In this document: one piece after another, positions 25,275 through 34,924 of the stretch
Numbering within the stretch: position 1 is the stretch's first letter
Layout: each line of letters begins with the position of its first letter
Assembly: GCA_009927165.1 (NCBI GenBank)
Contig: RFNO01000108.1
Span: 1 to 64,000 of the forward strand
Source of the DNA: Pseudomonadota bacterium
GTDB taxonomy: Bacteria > Bdellovibrionota > FAC87 > UBA2466
Direction of reading: 5' to 3'
Length of the DNA stretch: 64,000 bases
Position numbers and translations under genes: made by a program
The notes under the pieces: model-generated
Database searches by the model: none
What the model saw: only the letters and a program-made list of their open reading frames with translations
What the model was told of the DNA's origin: nothing

Positions 25275-26570
25275 ATGAAAACTGAGTTGAAATATCAATC
25301 AGGTTTTGGAAACCATTTTGAATCGGAAGCCATCAAAGGAGCCTTACCGAAAGAGCAAAATTCCCCTCGTAATGCACCCTTGGGCCTTTATGCGGAACAG
25401 CTGAGTGGTTCGGCCTTTACTCGGCCTAGGGACGAAAATCGAAAAATTTGGTTTTACCGTATTCGCCCCTCGGTTGTTCAGGGCGAATTTAAGCCGGTAT
25501 CGCCTTCGAGTTGGAACACGGTTGGTCCTTGTCATCCGCCTTCGCCCAATCAGTTGAGGTGGAATCCATTTCCTGAGCCTACCAGTAAAGTCGACTTCAT
25601 TCAGAGCTGGGTCACTTTGGCTAGAAACGGAAGTGTAGAAACTCGATCCGGAGTAGCGATTCATATTTATGCTGCAAACCAATCAATGGAAGGCACCTAT
25701 ATCTCCAATTCCGATGGGGAGCTTCTGATTGTTCCTGAGAAAGGAAGTCTGATTGTCAGGACTGAATGCGGCGAGTTAATAGTGGAACCGTCTGAAATTG
25801 TTTGTATTCCTCGCGGTATGAAGTTTCATGTTTGTTTGGATGGTTCTTGGGCCCGTGGATATATCTGTGAAAATTTCGGGGAGGTATTTCGAATTCCTAC
25901 CTTGGGGCTCATTGGGGCCAATGGCTTAGCGGACCCCCGGCATTTTTTAACGCCCCATGCTAGTTTTGAAGATAAGAAAGGTTCTTTTCGGCTCTTAGTT
26001 CGTTTTCAAGGAACACTCTTTGAATCTTCTACTGATCGGTCCCCTTTGGATGTAGTGGCATGGCATGGAAACTATGTCCCGTACAAATACGACTTGAGGC
26101 TTTTTCAACCGGTTAATACGGTGCGCCTCGATCACCCTGATCCGTCTATATTTACTGTCCTAACTTCTCCGGGGCTCCTACCTGGGCAAGCGAATTGCGA
26201 TTTTGTTATTTTTCCTCCGCGTTGGATGGTAGCTCAAAACACTTTCAGGCCGCCGTACTTTCATCGAAATATCATGAGCGAATTTATGGGATTGGTGAAG
26301 GGCCAGTACGACGCGAAGCAGAAAGGTTTTTTGCCGGGGGGGGGAAGTTTGCACAATTGTATGGCACCCCATGGGCCGGATGCAGATACTACTGAAAAAG
26401 CGATGAAGACCCAAAATGACCCTTCTTACATTGATAATACTCTCGCCTTTATGTTTGAGAGTTGTTATCCCTATCAAGTAACACAGGCGGGAATGACCAG
26501 TCCGAGTCTGCAAAAGGACTATCTCAATTGTTGGAGCAACTTAAAAGTGTACTTCAGTTCGAAGAGTTGA
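25275..26570 (+). CDS. hmgA: Homogentisate 1,2-dioxygenase
   Basis: HmgA opens the aromatic ring of homogentisate to maleylacetoacetate in tyrosine and phenylalanine breakdown. The N-terminal YQSGFGNHFESEA is a family hallmark. The iron-binding region is near the C-terminus: PPYFHRNIMSEFMG (His, Glu) and SLHNCMAPHGPD (His). Length of 431 is normal. The other pathway genes are not beside it, and the next gene, a secreted protease, follows after two bases. Confidence 0.96.
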   Translation: MKTELKYQSGFGNHFESEAIKGALPKEQNSPRNAPLGLYAEQLSGSAFTRPRDENRKIWFYRIRPSVVQGEFKPVSPSSWNTVGPCHPPSPNQLRWNPFPEPTSKVDFIQSWVTLARNGSVETRSGVAIHIYAANQSMEGTYISNSDGELLIVPEKGSLIVRTECGELIVEPSEIVCIPRGMKFHVCLDGSWARGYICENFGEVFRIPTLGLIGANGLADPRHFLTPHASFEDKKGSFRLLVRFQGTLFESSTDRSPLDVVAWHGNYVPYKYDLRLFQPVNTVRLDHPDPSIFTVLTSPGLLPGQANCDFVIFPPRWMVAQNTFRPPYFHRNIMSEFMGLVKGQYDAKQKGFLPGGGSLHNCMAPHGPDADTTEKAMKTQNDPSYIDNTLAFMFESCYPYQVTQAGMTSPSLQKDYLNCWSNLKVYFSSKS

Positions 26571-26572
26571 AA

Positions 26573-27484
26573 ATGAAAGTAAAGATTTTATCTTTATTAA
26601 TGTTTTTAACCTTGTGTTTAGGAAGCTTCGGCCAGACTCGCCCACGCCTTGTGGGGGGAAATCCCGCGGGCCAGCTCTTCCCTTCTGTTTTTTTATTTTC
26701 CGAATTACGAAAAAATTTTACAGATTACTTTTGTACTGCCTCAAAAATTTCTCCAACCCAATTTTTAACTTCAGCCCACTGTGTTCTGCTGTCAGATAGT
26801 AAAGGATGGTATTTTCCAGAAACTGCCAAGCCGGGCCGACGTTATTTTTATTCTTTTGAAAGAGACCTTTCGCAACCAGTAACGGTTTTTTCAGCCACGA
26901 TCAAGCAAGTCAACATTCATCCGTTGCTTCACCGGTGTTTACAAAAAGGAAAATATTTTCCTGCTCAATGTAAACCTACCGGTGTTCCTTCTCCGGATAT
27001 CGCAGTAGTTACTGTGGAGCAAGAAGCAGGTCCTTTTGCTGATGCCCCGGCTTTGCCCTTGGACTTTACGCCCAATAAACCCGGTGATGACATCATCATG
27101 TTGGGTTACGGCTTACAGGGAAATGGAGATATTCTTCCTCCCTTACTCAAGTATAGCTTTTCAAAAGTTGCTACTCCAGAAGCCCTTAGCGAAGTCGTCA
27201 AAGGCACTCTTGCCGAACATGAGGGGATGCCGAATGAAGGTTTGTTTTTCGGTACTCTGGGGTCTTTGGTAGACCCTTCTTTTCCCAATTTGGGAAGTGG
27301 TGATTCGGGTGGGCCTGTGTTGAAAGATAATCCTTATCGAATTGTAGGAGTCAACTCCAATGCTGGTTGTCCGGAAGATGCTCCGTCAGACTGTGAAAAA
27401 ACAACCAATAGTTTTTTTGCAAGGATTGACTCAAAAGCCACTATCTCTGTAGCGGAGTGGCTCAAATCAATAGTTCACCATTAG
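26573..27484 (+). CDS. Secreted trypsin-like serine protease (S1A)
   Basis: The start is moved from 26462 to ATG 26573, two bases after the hmgA stop, because the signal peptide [20 protein letters not shown] begins there. Mature residues start with RLVGGNPAG, resembling the IVGG activation site of trypsins. The triad is His in LTSAHCV, Asp in SPDIAVV and Ser in GSGDSGGPV. Paired cysteines fit disulfides, so export is likely. Its stop overlaps the ppa stop (TTAG). Secreted trypsins are frequent in predatory relatives. Confidence 0.88.
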   Translation: MKVKILSLLMFLTLCLGSFGQTRPRLVGGNPAGQLFPSVFLFSELRKNFTDYFCTASKISPTQFLTSAHCVLLSDSKGWYFPETAKPGRRYFYSFERDLSQPVTVFSATIKQVNIHPLLHRCLQKGKYFPAQCKPTGVPSPDIAVVTVEQEAGPFADAPALPLDFTPNKPGDDIIMLGYGLQGNGDILPPLLKYSFSKVATPEALSEVVKGTLAEHEGMPNEGLFFGTLGSLVDPSFPNLGSGDSGGPVLKDNPYRIVGVNSNAGCPEDAPSDCEKTTNSFFARIDSKATISVAEWLKSIVHH

Positions 27485-28023
27485 GTTCGATGCCCAAAAG
27501 TCTTTGAATAGAATGCTAGTGCATCTCGAATAATCTGATAAGCCTCTTTTCGATCCAAAAAGCTTTCAACAACTACTTTTTTATTTTCCAGCGATTTGTA
27601 TTCTTCAAAGAATTTTTGAACTTCGGCCATTCGATGAGGAGGTAAATGTTTAATTGAATCATAGTGGTTGTATTCAGGATCGTCGGCATGCACGGCGATA
27701 ATCTTATCGTCAGCTTCCCCTTGATCCACCATTTTCATGACTCCAATAGGCTTCACTCGTAATATGGAAAGTGGGGCAACTGCCAACTGTCCTAAAATGA
27801 GCACATCTAATGGATCCTTATCATCGCAGTAGGTTCGTGGAATAAAACCGTAATTTGCTGGGTAATGAACAGAACTAAAAAGTATTCTATCCACTCTCAA
27901 AAATCCCGTGGCTTTATCTAGTTCGTATTTTATTTTTGAATCCATGGGAATTTCAACAACGGCATTTAGTTTCTTTTCAATGTCATTTCCGGGATCGATA
28001 TCATGCCAAGCATGCATTCTCAT
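27481..28023 (-). CDS. ppa: Inorganic pyrophosphatase (family I)
   Basis: This cytosolic enzyme hydrolyses PPi to phosphate and so drives biosynthetic reactions. The signature DDKDPLDVL binds the metal ions, and [14 protein letters not shown] and [12 protein letters not shown] are typical. Length of 180 is normal. Its ATG overlaps the uvrC stop by ATGA, hence the two are read together. Confidence 0.95.
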   Translation of the reverse strand: MRMHAWHDIDPGNDIEKKLNAVVEIPMDSKIKYELDKATGFLRVDRILFSSVHYPANYGFIPRTYCDDKDPLDVLILGQLAVAPLSILRVKPIGVMKMVDQGEADDKIIAVHADDPEYNHYDSIKHLPPHRMAEVQKFFEEYKSLENKKVVVESFLDRKEAYQIIRDALAFYSKTFGHRT

Positions 28024-29882
28024 TCCTCCTCAGGTTCGTGTTGAAGATTTTCTAAAACATTGTGGGCTTGAGTGTGATTAAGTCCCAAGGCTAAAAGTTG
28101 GTCCAGATTAGCTTCCCGAATATTTTCCAAGCTTCCCAGTTCTTTTAGTAGCTTCTCTCTGGTTTTTTCCCCAATGCCAGGAATATCACCGAGAACGGAG
28201 GTTTCCAACATCTCTTTGCGACGTCTGACTCGATGGCTTTTAACCGAAAATCTATGAGCTTCATCTCTCACTTGTTGAAGCAGTCGGAGGGCAGGTGTTC
28301 CCTCCTTTAGAATAATAGGGTTTTTTCTCTTGGGCACAAAAATCCGTTCTTCACTTTTCTCTACTTGCTTTCGAGTAAAGGCACTTTTGGTTCTTGATTT
28401 TGCGAGTGCCAGAATTGGAATATCTAATTTGAGTTCGAGAAGAGCTCTTTCCGCTGCAGCTAGTTGTCCTTTTCCTCCATCTATTAAAATAAGATCAGGA
28501 GGAGGAGGATCCGCTTTCGAAAATCGCCGATTCATCACTTCGTAAATCATGGCAAAGTCATTTTGTCCTTCAACTGTCTTGGGATAGTAAAGTCGATAAC
28601 GACTTTTTAATGGTCTCTCGTCTGAAAAGTGCACGAGAGCGATGGCAGGGTTTCTCCCTTGTAGGTTTGAGACATCGATCCCTTCAATAGTTTGAGGTGG
28701 CTCAGTCAAGCCCAATACTTCCTGCAATTGCTCGGAAGCAGAAATGCCTATTTTGTTTTTGATATCTAAGTAGATAAGTTTGGCATTTTCATAGGCCATG
28801 CCCAGAAGTCGGAGAGGCTTTTCTGTTCGTGGAATTCGGATTTTAACTTTCTTATGAGATTGTTCACTTAAAAGGCTTTCAAGGATGTGCCGTTCGTCAA
28901 AATCATTAGCAAGCCAAATCTCATCGGGCACTAAAGACACTAAATAGAACTGTTGTAAAAATTCTAAAATAGTTTTTTCGACTGAATCCAAAGTGAGTAC
29001 AATTTTTTCTGTTCGACGCCCGGTTAGCAGTCCATTGCGGATAAACAGAACAGCGATTAACAACTCATTCTGGCCGAGATAAACACCAATCACATCAATA
29101 TCTTTTTGTTTTTCAGTGAGAACCGCATTTTGTTTTTCTGTTATTCGTTCAATGGCTGAAATTTTATCTCGGAAACCACGGGCCCTTTCAAATTCCAGCT
29201 TCTCTGAGGCTAGAAGCATTTCTTGTTTCAATTTAGTAACCAAGTCTTGCTTCCTACCTTTCAGGAACATAATGGCATCCTCAATCTGCTTCGCATAATC
29301 CGACTGGGAAACATAGTCTACGCATGGGGCAGTACAGGTCCCAATCTCATAGTTTAAACAAGGGCGAGTACGATTCTTAAATTTTGAATCAGAACAATCC
29401 CTGATTTGAAAGGTTTTAAGCAAAAAGCGGCCAATTTCCCGAATCCCCCCACTGTAGGGGCCAAAGTAGCGAAGTTCTGGAGAGGGTATTACTTTGCGAG
29501 TGATTCGAAACTGTGGAAATGGATGAGTGAAATCCAGCACTACATAGGGAAAGTTTTTATCATCTTTCAGTCGAACGTTGTAACGAGGCCGATGTTTCTT
29601 TATGAGATTACATTCCAGAAGCAGAGCTTCAAGCTCCGTGTGAGTTACGGTAAATTCCAATGAAGCGATTCTCTTAGTGAGAGCTCGAGTTTTAGGAGTA
29701 AGCTTCTCAGGATCTTGAAAGTAAGAGCGTATTCGATTTCTTAAAACCTTTGCTTTGCCTACATAAAGAATTCGTCCTGTTGAATCCTTCATGATGTAAA
29801 CGCCGGGTTGGAGGGGCCATATACCGATATGCTCAGCGCATGCGGGTAGAGCTCTTGCTCGAGATTTTTTATTGCTGGTCAC
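28020..29882 (-). CDS. uvrC: UvrABC excinuclease subunit C
   Basis: UvrC makes both incisions in nucleotide excision repair. The N-terminal GIY-YIG nuclease ([19 protein letters not shown]) is followed by an arginine-rich stretch, a UVR motif ([13 protein letters not shown] near 225), the RNase H-like domain with IDGGKGQL, and C-terminal helix-hairpin-helix repeats ([13 protein letters not shown]). Length of 620 is typical. The GTG start overlaps the tatC end by 14 bases. Confidence 0.95.
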   Translation of the reverse strand: MTSNKKSRARALPACAEHIGIWPLQPGVYIMKDSTGRILYVGKAKVLRNRIRSYFQDPEKLTPKTRALTKRIASLEFTVTHTELEALLLECNLIKKHRPRYNVRLKDDKNFPYVVLDFTHPFPQFRITRKVIPSPELRYFGPYSGGIREIGRFLLKTFQIRDCSDSKFKNRTRPCLNYEIGTCTAPCVDYVSQSDYAKQIEDAIMFLKGRKQDLVTKLKQEMLLASEKLEFERARGFRDKISAIERITEKQNAVLTEKQKDIDVIGVYLGQNELLIAVLFIRNGLLTGRRTEKIVLTLDSVEKTILEFLQQFYLVSLVPDEIWLANDFDERHILESLLSEQSHKKVKIRIPRTEKPLRLLGMAYENAKLIYLDIKNKIGISASEQLQEVLGLTEPPQTIEGIDVSNLQGRNPAIALVHFSDERPLKSRYRLYYPKTVEGQNDFAMIYEVMNRRFSKADPPPPDLILIDGGKGQLAAAERALLELKLDIPILALAKSRTKSAFTRKQVEKSEERIFVPKRKNPIILKEGTPALRLLQQVRDEAHRFSVKSHRVRRRKEMLETSVLGDIPGIGEKTREKLLKELGSLENIREANLDQLLALGLNHTQAHNVLENLQHEPEEE

Positions 29883-30618
29883 AGGGCTTGTTTAGTTTGG
29901 GATCAATAAAGTATTGTACCAACAGTAAGCTCAACTCATACAAAAGACAGAGAGGTAGCCACGTCAGTAACATGGTAAAAGCGTCGGGAGTGGGAGTGAT
30001 AACAGCTGCTAGAATCGATAAGCCAACATAAATAGTGGCTCTCATTTGCTTTAGAGTTTGAATAGAAATTAATCCGAACTTTGCTAAGAGAACTACGACG
30101 ACCGGCAACTCAAACACAAGACCCATGCCCAGTAACATTTGAGTGGTAAGAGAAAAGTAATCCTTAAGTGTGATGAGTGGTTTTTCTCGTTCGGAGCCGA
30201 AGTTTATTAGAAAGTTATAGCCATAGGGGATTACCCAAAAAAATCCAAACGCTAAACCCCCAAAGAATGCACACGTCGCAATAATCAAAAAAGGAATTAA
30301 AAAAGTTCTTTCCTGCGGGTAAAGAGCAGGGGAAACAAACCTCCACACTTCGTATAGGATGTAGGGAAGTACTAGAGCCAAGCTAGCGTAAAGACTTACC
30401 TGAAAATAAGTAAAAAACTTGTCGGTCAAACCCGTAAAATAAAGGGTATCCTGCCCCTGAGGTAGTACTTTCAAAAGGGGCATTTCTAAGAAGTGGATGA
30501 GCTTATCCGAAAAAGTATAAGTAATACTGAAGCCAACTAAAACTGCTATGAGAGACCTAAAAAGAGCTGTTCTGAGCTCTTCAAAATGACCGCTCAAAGG
30601 TAGTTTTCGTTCTTCCAT
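29869..30618 (-). CDS. tatC: Sec-independent translocase TatC
   Basis: TatC is the receptor for twin-arginine signal peptides. I moved the start from TTG 30624 to ATG 30618, which follows AAGG. The 249-residue protein has six transmembrane helices and the conserved N-terminal HFEELRTALFRS and SLYASLALVLPYILYEVW segments. It is encoded directly after tatA. Confidence 0.94.
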   Translation of the reverse strand: MEERKLPLSGHFEELRTALFRSLIAVLVGFSITYTFSDKLIHFLEMPLLKVLPQGQDTLYFTGLTDKFFTYFQVSLYASLALVLPYILYEVWRFVSPALYPQERTFLIPFLIIATCAFFGGLAFGFFWVIPYGYNFLINFGSEREKPLITLKDYFSLTTQMLLGMGLVFELPVVVVLLAKFGLISIQTLKQMRATIYVGLSILAAVITPTPDAFTMLLTWLPLCLLYELSLLLVQYFIDPKLNKPCDQQ

Positions 30619-30630
30619 TTCCAAACAGCC

Positions 30631-30834
30631 TTAGGTTTTTTTGTTGGGGTCTTGTTCTGAGTTCTGAGTGATCGCAGGTTTTTGTTCATCTTCTTCCGTT
30701 TGAGAGAGTGCTTTTTTAAACTCTCGAATCCCCTTACCCAATCCTTTTGCTAATTCAGGCAGTCTTTTAGGGCCAAAAATAAGAAGCACAATTGCCGAGA
30801 TAAGGACGATTTCTGGAAATCCTAAATTAAACAT
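30631..30834 (-). CDS. tatA: Tat translocase subunit TatA
   Basis: The 67-residue protein has the family layout: an N-terminal transmembrane helix ([13 protein letters not shown]), the [17 protein letters not shown] hinge and amphipathic helix, and a charged tail. TatA oligomers form the conduit for folded proteins. The gene sits 12 bases before tatC. Confidence 0.93.
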   Translation of the reverse strand: MFNLGFPEIVLISAIVLLIFGPKRLPELAKGLGKGIREFKKALSQTEEDEQKPAITQNSEQDPNKKT

Positions 30835-31033
30835 CAGTGACTCCTTGAGATGGGGATGTTAACCGCTCTGATGGACTGTACTCTTGTACTTCACGGACAG
30901 GGTTTTCGTGAAGAGTCTTTTTAAAGGTATCCCAAGCCTTGAGACCACCAACCCACCAAGCAAAGAAAGAATGGCGCTTGAGTAAGATTGCCACCAAAAC
31001 GGCGATAACCAGAAATTCTAAGAAACTCATCAT
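30827..31033 (-). CDS. Small membrane protein upstream of tatA, possibly TatB-like
   Basis: The 68-residue product has an N-terminal transmembrane helix ([15 protein letters not shown]) and then a possible amphipathic stretch ([13 protein letters not shown]), a layout like TatA/TatB. It lacks the FGPxxLPE hinge. It overlaps the tatA start by eight bases, so it is co-translated. Because no canonical TatB is seen, it could be a diverged partner. That is an inference from position and shape only. Confidence 0.55.
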   Translation of the reverse strand: MMSFLEFLVIAVLVAILLKRHSFFAWWVGGLKAWDTFKKTLHENPVREVQEYSPSERLTSPSQGVTDV

Positions 31034-31215
31034 GGGCTCTGTACCTTCTCATAAAAAAGGGCCCAAGGTCTACTAACCTTAAAGAACTAAAGGGGAAAAT
31101 GTCTTTTAAATCGAAAAACCCCACCCGCTTTATCTCGGTTAGTTCCTGATTTTGTTACGTAAAATGGCTTGCCGCCCTCCTTTGGGCATGCTATCCCTGA
31201 CGGCCAAATACACAC

Positions 31216-31304
31216 GCTCCCCTGCCTAAAAACAGACTTCGGTCTCTTTCATCAGTAGGTTTTGAAAGAGCAAATTGGGAGCGGAGGCTTAACCGGAGGT
31301 AATA
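31216..31304 (+). promoter_or_regulatory. Structured rpsB leader (candidate S2 autoregulation site)
   Basis: The leader can fold with an outer pair GCTCCC (31216-31221)/GGGAGC (31277-31282) and an inner perfect 8-bp stem CTCTTTCA (31244-31251)/TGAAAGAG (31263-31270). A strong ribosome binding site (CCGGAGG) follows before ATG 31305. In E. coli, S2 represses rpsB-tsf through a leader structure. Equivalence here is inferred. Confidence 0.45.
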
Positions 31305-32219
31305 ATGCCTGAAGTATCCATGAGAAATATGTTGGAAGCTGGTGTGCACTTTGGTCACCAGACTCATCGTTGGAATCCTAAAATGAAGCCTTTTATTTAT
31401 GGGCCTCGCAACGGGATTTACATCATTGATTTGGAAAAAACCGTAAAGCATGCCAAAGAAGCCTGTGCTTTTATCAAAACGACTGTCGCAGATGGGGGCA
31501 AGGTCCTCTTTGTAGCTACCAAAAATCAAGCTGCGACTATTACAAAAGAAGCCGCTACTCAATGCAATATGCCTTATGTTTCTGAGCGTTGGTTGGGTGG
31601 TACTCTCACAAACTTCGCAACCATTCGTCGTGGTTGTGAAAAGTTGGATGAGATGGATCGCTTGAGAGCTGACGGAACTTACGAAGCATTTAAGAAAAAA
31701 GAACGCGTCATGTTTGATAGAAAACAAGAAAAACTTGAAGCAAGCTTGGGCGGTATTCGTCATATGAGACATCTACCCTCAGCTCTGTTCATTATCGATC
31801 CCATGACGGAAGATATCGCAGTAAGAGAAGCAAACCGTTTAGGCATTCCAGTGGTAGCTTTGGTAGATACCAATTGTGATCCTGATCGAGTTGATTACGT
31901 CATTCCTGGGAATGATGATGCGCTTAAGTCAGTCACACTTTTTGTGAACTTGATTGCAGATTCCTGTGCAGAAGGAGCTGCTATTTACGAACAGAAAGCA
32001 AGAATAGCTCAGGGGCAAACTGCTACAGAAGCAAAAGCCGCTAAAGTCGAAAAAACTGAAAAAGTTGCTGCTGGCCCAGTAGTGGAAAAGGTCAAAAGAC
32101 CCAAGCTGCTCAATATTCCAACTGAAATCGACTATCGAGACGCTAGCCTTTTAGAAGAAGAGGAAGCTCCCGAAGCTCCCGAAGCTCCCGAAGTGGGGTC
32201 GACTGAAGGAAAAGAATAA
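31305..32219 (+). CDS. rpsB: 30S ribosomal protein S2 with acidic C-terminal extension
   Basis: The N-terminus [22 protein letters not shown] and the [20 protein letters not shown] segment are diagnostic of S2. The conserved core ends near residue 235. A tail of about 60 residues follows, rich in Lys then Glu/Ala/Pro, which E. coli S2 (241 aa) lacks. Part of the tail is encoded by a 9-bp tandem repeat. It starts the rpsB-tsf-pyrH-frr run, the standard order. Confidence 0.97.
   Translation: MPEVSMRNMLEAGVHFGHQTHRWNPKMKPFIYGPRNGIYIIDLEKTVKHAKEACAFIKTTVADGGKVLFVATKNQAATITKEAATQCNMPYVSERWLGGTLTNFATIRRGCEKLDEMDRLRADGTYEAFKKKERVMFDRKQEKLEASLGGIRHMRHLPSALFIIDPMTEDIAVREANRLGIPVVALVDTNCDPDRVDYVIPGNDDALKSVTLFVNLIADSCAEGAAIYEQKARIAQGQTATEAKAAKVEKTEKVAAGPVVEKVKRPKLLNIPTEIDYRDASLLEEEEAPEAPEAPEVGSTEGKE
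32163..32189 (+). repeat. Tandem 9-bp repeat (x3) inside rpsB
   Basis: GAAGCTCCC is repeated three times without change and a fourth partial unit GAAG follows. It encodes EAPEAPEAP in the S2 tail. Being in frame, copy-number change would only alter tail length. Confidence 0.85.
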
Positions 32220-32242
32220 AAAAAAGTAATTGGAGGTTGTTT

Positions 32243-32845
32243 GTGAGTGAAGCAATTCTAGTAAAAGAGCTTCGAGAAAAGACCGGTGCTGGCTTTATGG
32301 ACTGCAAAAAAGCCTTGCTTGAAACTGGGAATGATATCGAAAAAGCGATGGTTTACCTTCGTGAGAAAGGCCTTGCAGCTGCAGCTAAAAAAGCTGGACG
32401 TGCTGCTAATGAAGGAAGAATCCAATCGTATATTCACGGCGATGGAAAAATTGGTGTTATGGTTGAAATCAACTGTGAGACCGACTTCGTCGCTCGAACG
32501 GATGAGTTTCAAAACTTGAGTCGTGATATCGCAATGCATATTGCGGCAGCGTCGCCCCGTTACCTCGATAAAGAAGAAGTGCCTGCGGAGGACTTGGAAA
32601 AAGAAAAATCTATTTTCCGAGTTCAAGCGGAAGAGTCTGGAAAAAAAGGACCGGTCGTAGATAAGATTGTTGAGGGCAAGATCGCTAAATTTTACGAAGA
32701 GAACTGTCTTGTTCATCAGAAGTTCGTTAAAGATCCCAATCTTTCCGTTGAGGCTCTTTTAAAAAATGCTATCGCCAAATTGGGAGAGAACATGGCCATT
32801 CGTCGCTTTGTTCGTTTTCAACTAGGTGAATCTACTAAGGCTTAA
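32243..32845 (+). CDS. tsf: Elongation factor Ts (short form)
   Basis: EF-Ts recycles EF-Tu-GDP. I start at GTG 32243 (product begins [24 protein letters not shown] after the initiator), preceded by TGGAGG at six to seven bases; the track's TTG 32237 is unlikely. At about 200 residues it lacks part of the second core subdomain and coiled coil of the E. coli protein (283 aa). It keeps the NCETDFVAR motif. Short forms are known in other phyla. Confidence 0.95.
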   Translation: MSEAILVKELREKTGAGFMDCKKALLETGNDIEKAMVYLREKGLAAAAKKAGRAANEGRIQSYIHGDGKIGVMVEINCETDFVARTDEFQNLSRDIAMHIAAASPRYLDKEEVPAEDLEKEKSIFRVQAEESGKKGPVVDKIVEGKIAKFYEENCLVHQKFVKDPNLSVEALLKNAIAKLGENMAIRRFVRFQLGESTKA

Positions 32846-32850
32846 ACCTC

Positions 32851-33582
32851 ATGACTCCATCAAGCCAGGTTCGATACAAGCGTGTCCTCCTGAAATTAAG
32901 TGGTGAAGCTCTTGCTGGTGAAAAAGCCTTCGGGATTAGTCCGGAAGTTATTGAACGGATCGCTCGTGAAATAAAGTCGGTCCATCAACTGGGCGTTCAG
33001 ATCGCAATTGTTATTGGCGGAGGCAACATCTTCCGTGGGATTGCGGGAACCGCTCAGGGCATGGATCGTGCGACCAGTGATTACATGGGGATGCTAGCAA
33101 CCGTTCTCAATAGCTTGGCTCTTCAGGACTGTCTCGAAAAGTTGGATGTTTTTACTCGAGTCATGTCGGCCATTGAAATGCACGAGCTTTGCGAACCTTA
33201 TATTCGTCGAAGAGCTGTACGGCATTTGGAAAAAAATCGAGTAGTCATTTTTGCTGCGGGCACGGGCAATCCCTATTTTACCACTGACACCGCTGCAAGC
33301 CTCCGAGCTATGGAAGTTAACGCAGATGTTATCATGAAAGCCACTAAAGTGGATGGGGTATTTGATGATGATCCCGTGCTTAATCCCAAAGCAAAAATGT
33401 TCAAAACTTTAGACTATTTGGATGTTTTAAAAAATAACCTGAAAGTGATGGACTCCACTGCGATTTCGCTTTGTATGGACAACCAACTTCCGATTCTAAT
33501 TTTCAACCTCAATACTGCTGAAAATTTCAGGCGTGTGGTAATGGGTGAAAATATTGGAACTATCGTAAAGAGGGACAAATGA
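32851..33582 (+). CDS. pyrH: UMP kinase
   Basis: PyrH phosphorylates UMP to UDP and belongs to the amino-acid kinase family. [10 protein letters not shown] at the N-terminus, GGGNIFRG and [13 protein letters not shown] are family signatures. Length of 243 is normal. It lies five bases after tsf and overlaps frr by ATGA. Confidence 0.96.
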   Translation: MTPSSQVRYKRVLLKLSGEALAGEKAFGISPEVIERIAREIKSVHQLGVQIAIVIGGGNIFRGIAGTAQGMDRATSDYMGMLATVLNSLALQDCLEKLDVFTRVMSAIEMHELCEPYIRRRAVRHLEKNRVVIFAAGTGNPYFTTDTAASLRAMEVNADVIMKATKVDGVFDDDPVLNPKAKMFKTLDYLDVLKNNLKVMDSTAISLCMDNQLPILIFNLNTAENFRRVVMGENIGTIVKRDK

Positions 33583-34124
33583 ATCCTCCAATAAATGACA
33601 TTAAGAAAAACATGGAAAAAGCAGTGGAGCACTTTCGAAATGAGCTCGGCAAAATGAGGGTAGGGCGAGCATCGGCGACCATGGTCGATGCAGTGAGAGT
33701 AGATGTTTATGGTAGTCAGATGGCTCTAAAAGAAGTGGCAGCTCTAGCTACTCCTGATCCTAAAACGATTACCATTCAGCCATGGGATAGAAGTTTGTTT
33801 GGCGAAATTGAGAAAGCAATACTGGCAGCCAATTTGGGTTTGACCCCAATGAACGATGGCAAAATCATAAGAATTAATATGCCGCCCATTACTGAGGAAC
33901 GCCGTAAGGACTTTGTAAAGCAAATTAGCAAAGAGGGCGAAGCTGCAAAAGTTGCCATCAGAAATGTTCGTCGAGACGCCATGGATGGTCTTAAGAAGGA
34001 CAAAGAACTCACTGAAGATGCCCAAAGAAAATCTCAAGACGAAATTCAGAAGCTAACTGACCATTTCATTCAAGAAGTTGAAAAGTCAGTTGATACAAAG
34101 ACCAAAGAGGTTATGACCATCTGA
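33579..34124 (+). CDS. frr: Ribosome recycling factor
   Basis: Frr splits post-termination ribosomes with EF-G. The 181-residue protein has the N-terminal helix ([21 protein letters not shown]) and the [19 protein letters not shown] segment typical of the family. The start overlaps the pyrH stop. Its own stop TGA overlaps what appears to be the CTG start of uppS. Confidence 0.96.
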   Translation: MNPPINDIKKNMEKAVEHFRNELGKMRVGRASATMVDAVRVDVYGSQMALKEVAALATPDPKTITIQPWDRSLFGEIEKAILAANLGLTPMNDGKIIRINMPPITEERRKDFVKQISKEGEAAKVAIRNVRRDAMDGLKKDKELTEDAQRKSQDEIQKLTDHFIQEVEKSVDTKTKEVMTI

Positions 34125-34924
34125 GCGCAGAACGTTCAAAAAATATTCCCCGGCACATTGCGATCATTATGGATGGAAATGGCCGTTGGGCTCAACAGCG
34201 AGGATTGCCCAGAACCCAAGGTCATCGTGAGGGTGCGAAGCGGGTAGATGAAATCGTTACCGAGTGCTGCAGCCTAGGAGTTGAATACCTCACGCTCTAC
34301 ACATTCTCTTCGGAAAACTGGTCGCGTCCCACCCTCGAAGTGAACATGCTGATGCGGCTTTTGGTGCAGCATCTTCGAACCATGGATAAGAAGCTTAGAA
34401 AGAACGGAGTAATTTTATCCGCTCAAGGCCATATCGAAAAACTTCCCAAGTTTGTTCAAAAAGAATTGGATCGGGTAATTCGTTTTACCCACACTGAACA
34501 ACCTAAACTTCATTTGAGTTTGGCACTTTCCTACGGCGGTAGACAGGAGATTTTGGACGGAGTTCGAGAAATTGCCCGCTTAATATCCGAAGGTGAATTG
34601 ACTGTTGATTCGGTCAATGAAGAGCTATTTCGAAGTAAGCTTTATCATCCTCACTTTCCCGATCCTGACTTGCTTATCAGAACTGGCGGGGAATCTCGAA
34701 TTAGTAACTTTCTTCTCTGGGAAATAGCCTATTCCGAATTTTTAGTCGTGGATGAATTCTGGCCGGATTTCAACTCTGAAGCCCTTAAAAATGCCCTTAA
34801 TGCTTATTCAAAGAGAAAAAGACGATTTGGAAAAACGCAAGAGCAAGTGGATCAGAAAGAGGATCGTTTTTCAGTTCGAAAAACTGGAAGAACCCATAAG
34901 AGCCATCAGGAGAGAGGAGTATGA
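34121..34924 (+). CDS. uppS: Undecaprenyl diphosphate synthase (CTG start proposed)
   Basis: UppS condenses IPP onto FPP to make the C55 lipid carrier of cell-wall synthesis. The ORF track begins at ATG 34169, which would leave the catalytic Asp of IIMDGNGRWA as residue 2 and drop the conserved NIPRHIAI start. The upstream frame is open to a TGA at 34091 and has no ATG, GTG or TTG. CTG 34121 overlaps the frr stop (CTGA) and has AAAGAGG about ten bases before it, so it is the best start (ATT is another option). From CTG the protein has about 267 residues. An Arg/Lys/His-rich tail follows the conserved core. Confidence 0.9.
   Translation: MSAERSKNIPRHIAIIMDGNGRWAQQRGLPRTQGHREGAKRVDEIVTECCSLGVEYLTLYTFSSENWSRPTLEVNMLMRLLVQHLRTMDKKLRKNGVILSAQGHIEKLPKFVQKELDRVIRFTHTEQPKLHLSLALSYGGRQEILDGVREIARLISEGELTVDSVNEELFRSKLYHPHFPDPDLLIRTGGESRISNFLLWEIAYSEFLVVDEFWPDFNSEALKNALNAYSKRKRRFGKTQEQVDQKEDRFSVRKTGRTHKSHQERGV

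Noticed and set aside
31263-31282. Intrinsic terminator in the rpsB leader
   Set aside because: The stems are followed by a ribosome binding site, not a T run, so a regulatory leader is more likely.
31191-31772. 193-codon minus-strand ORF over the rpsB leader and gene
   Set aside because: It is antisense to the highly conserved rpsB sequence, has no ribosome binding site or recognisable motif, and its length reflects codon bias of the real gene.
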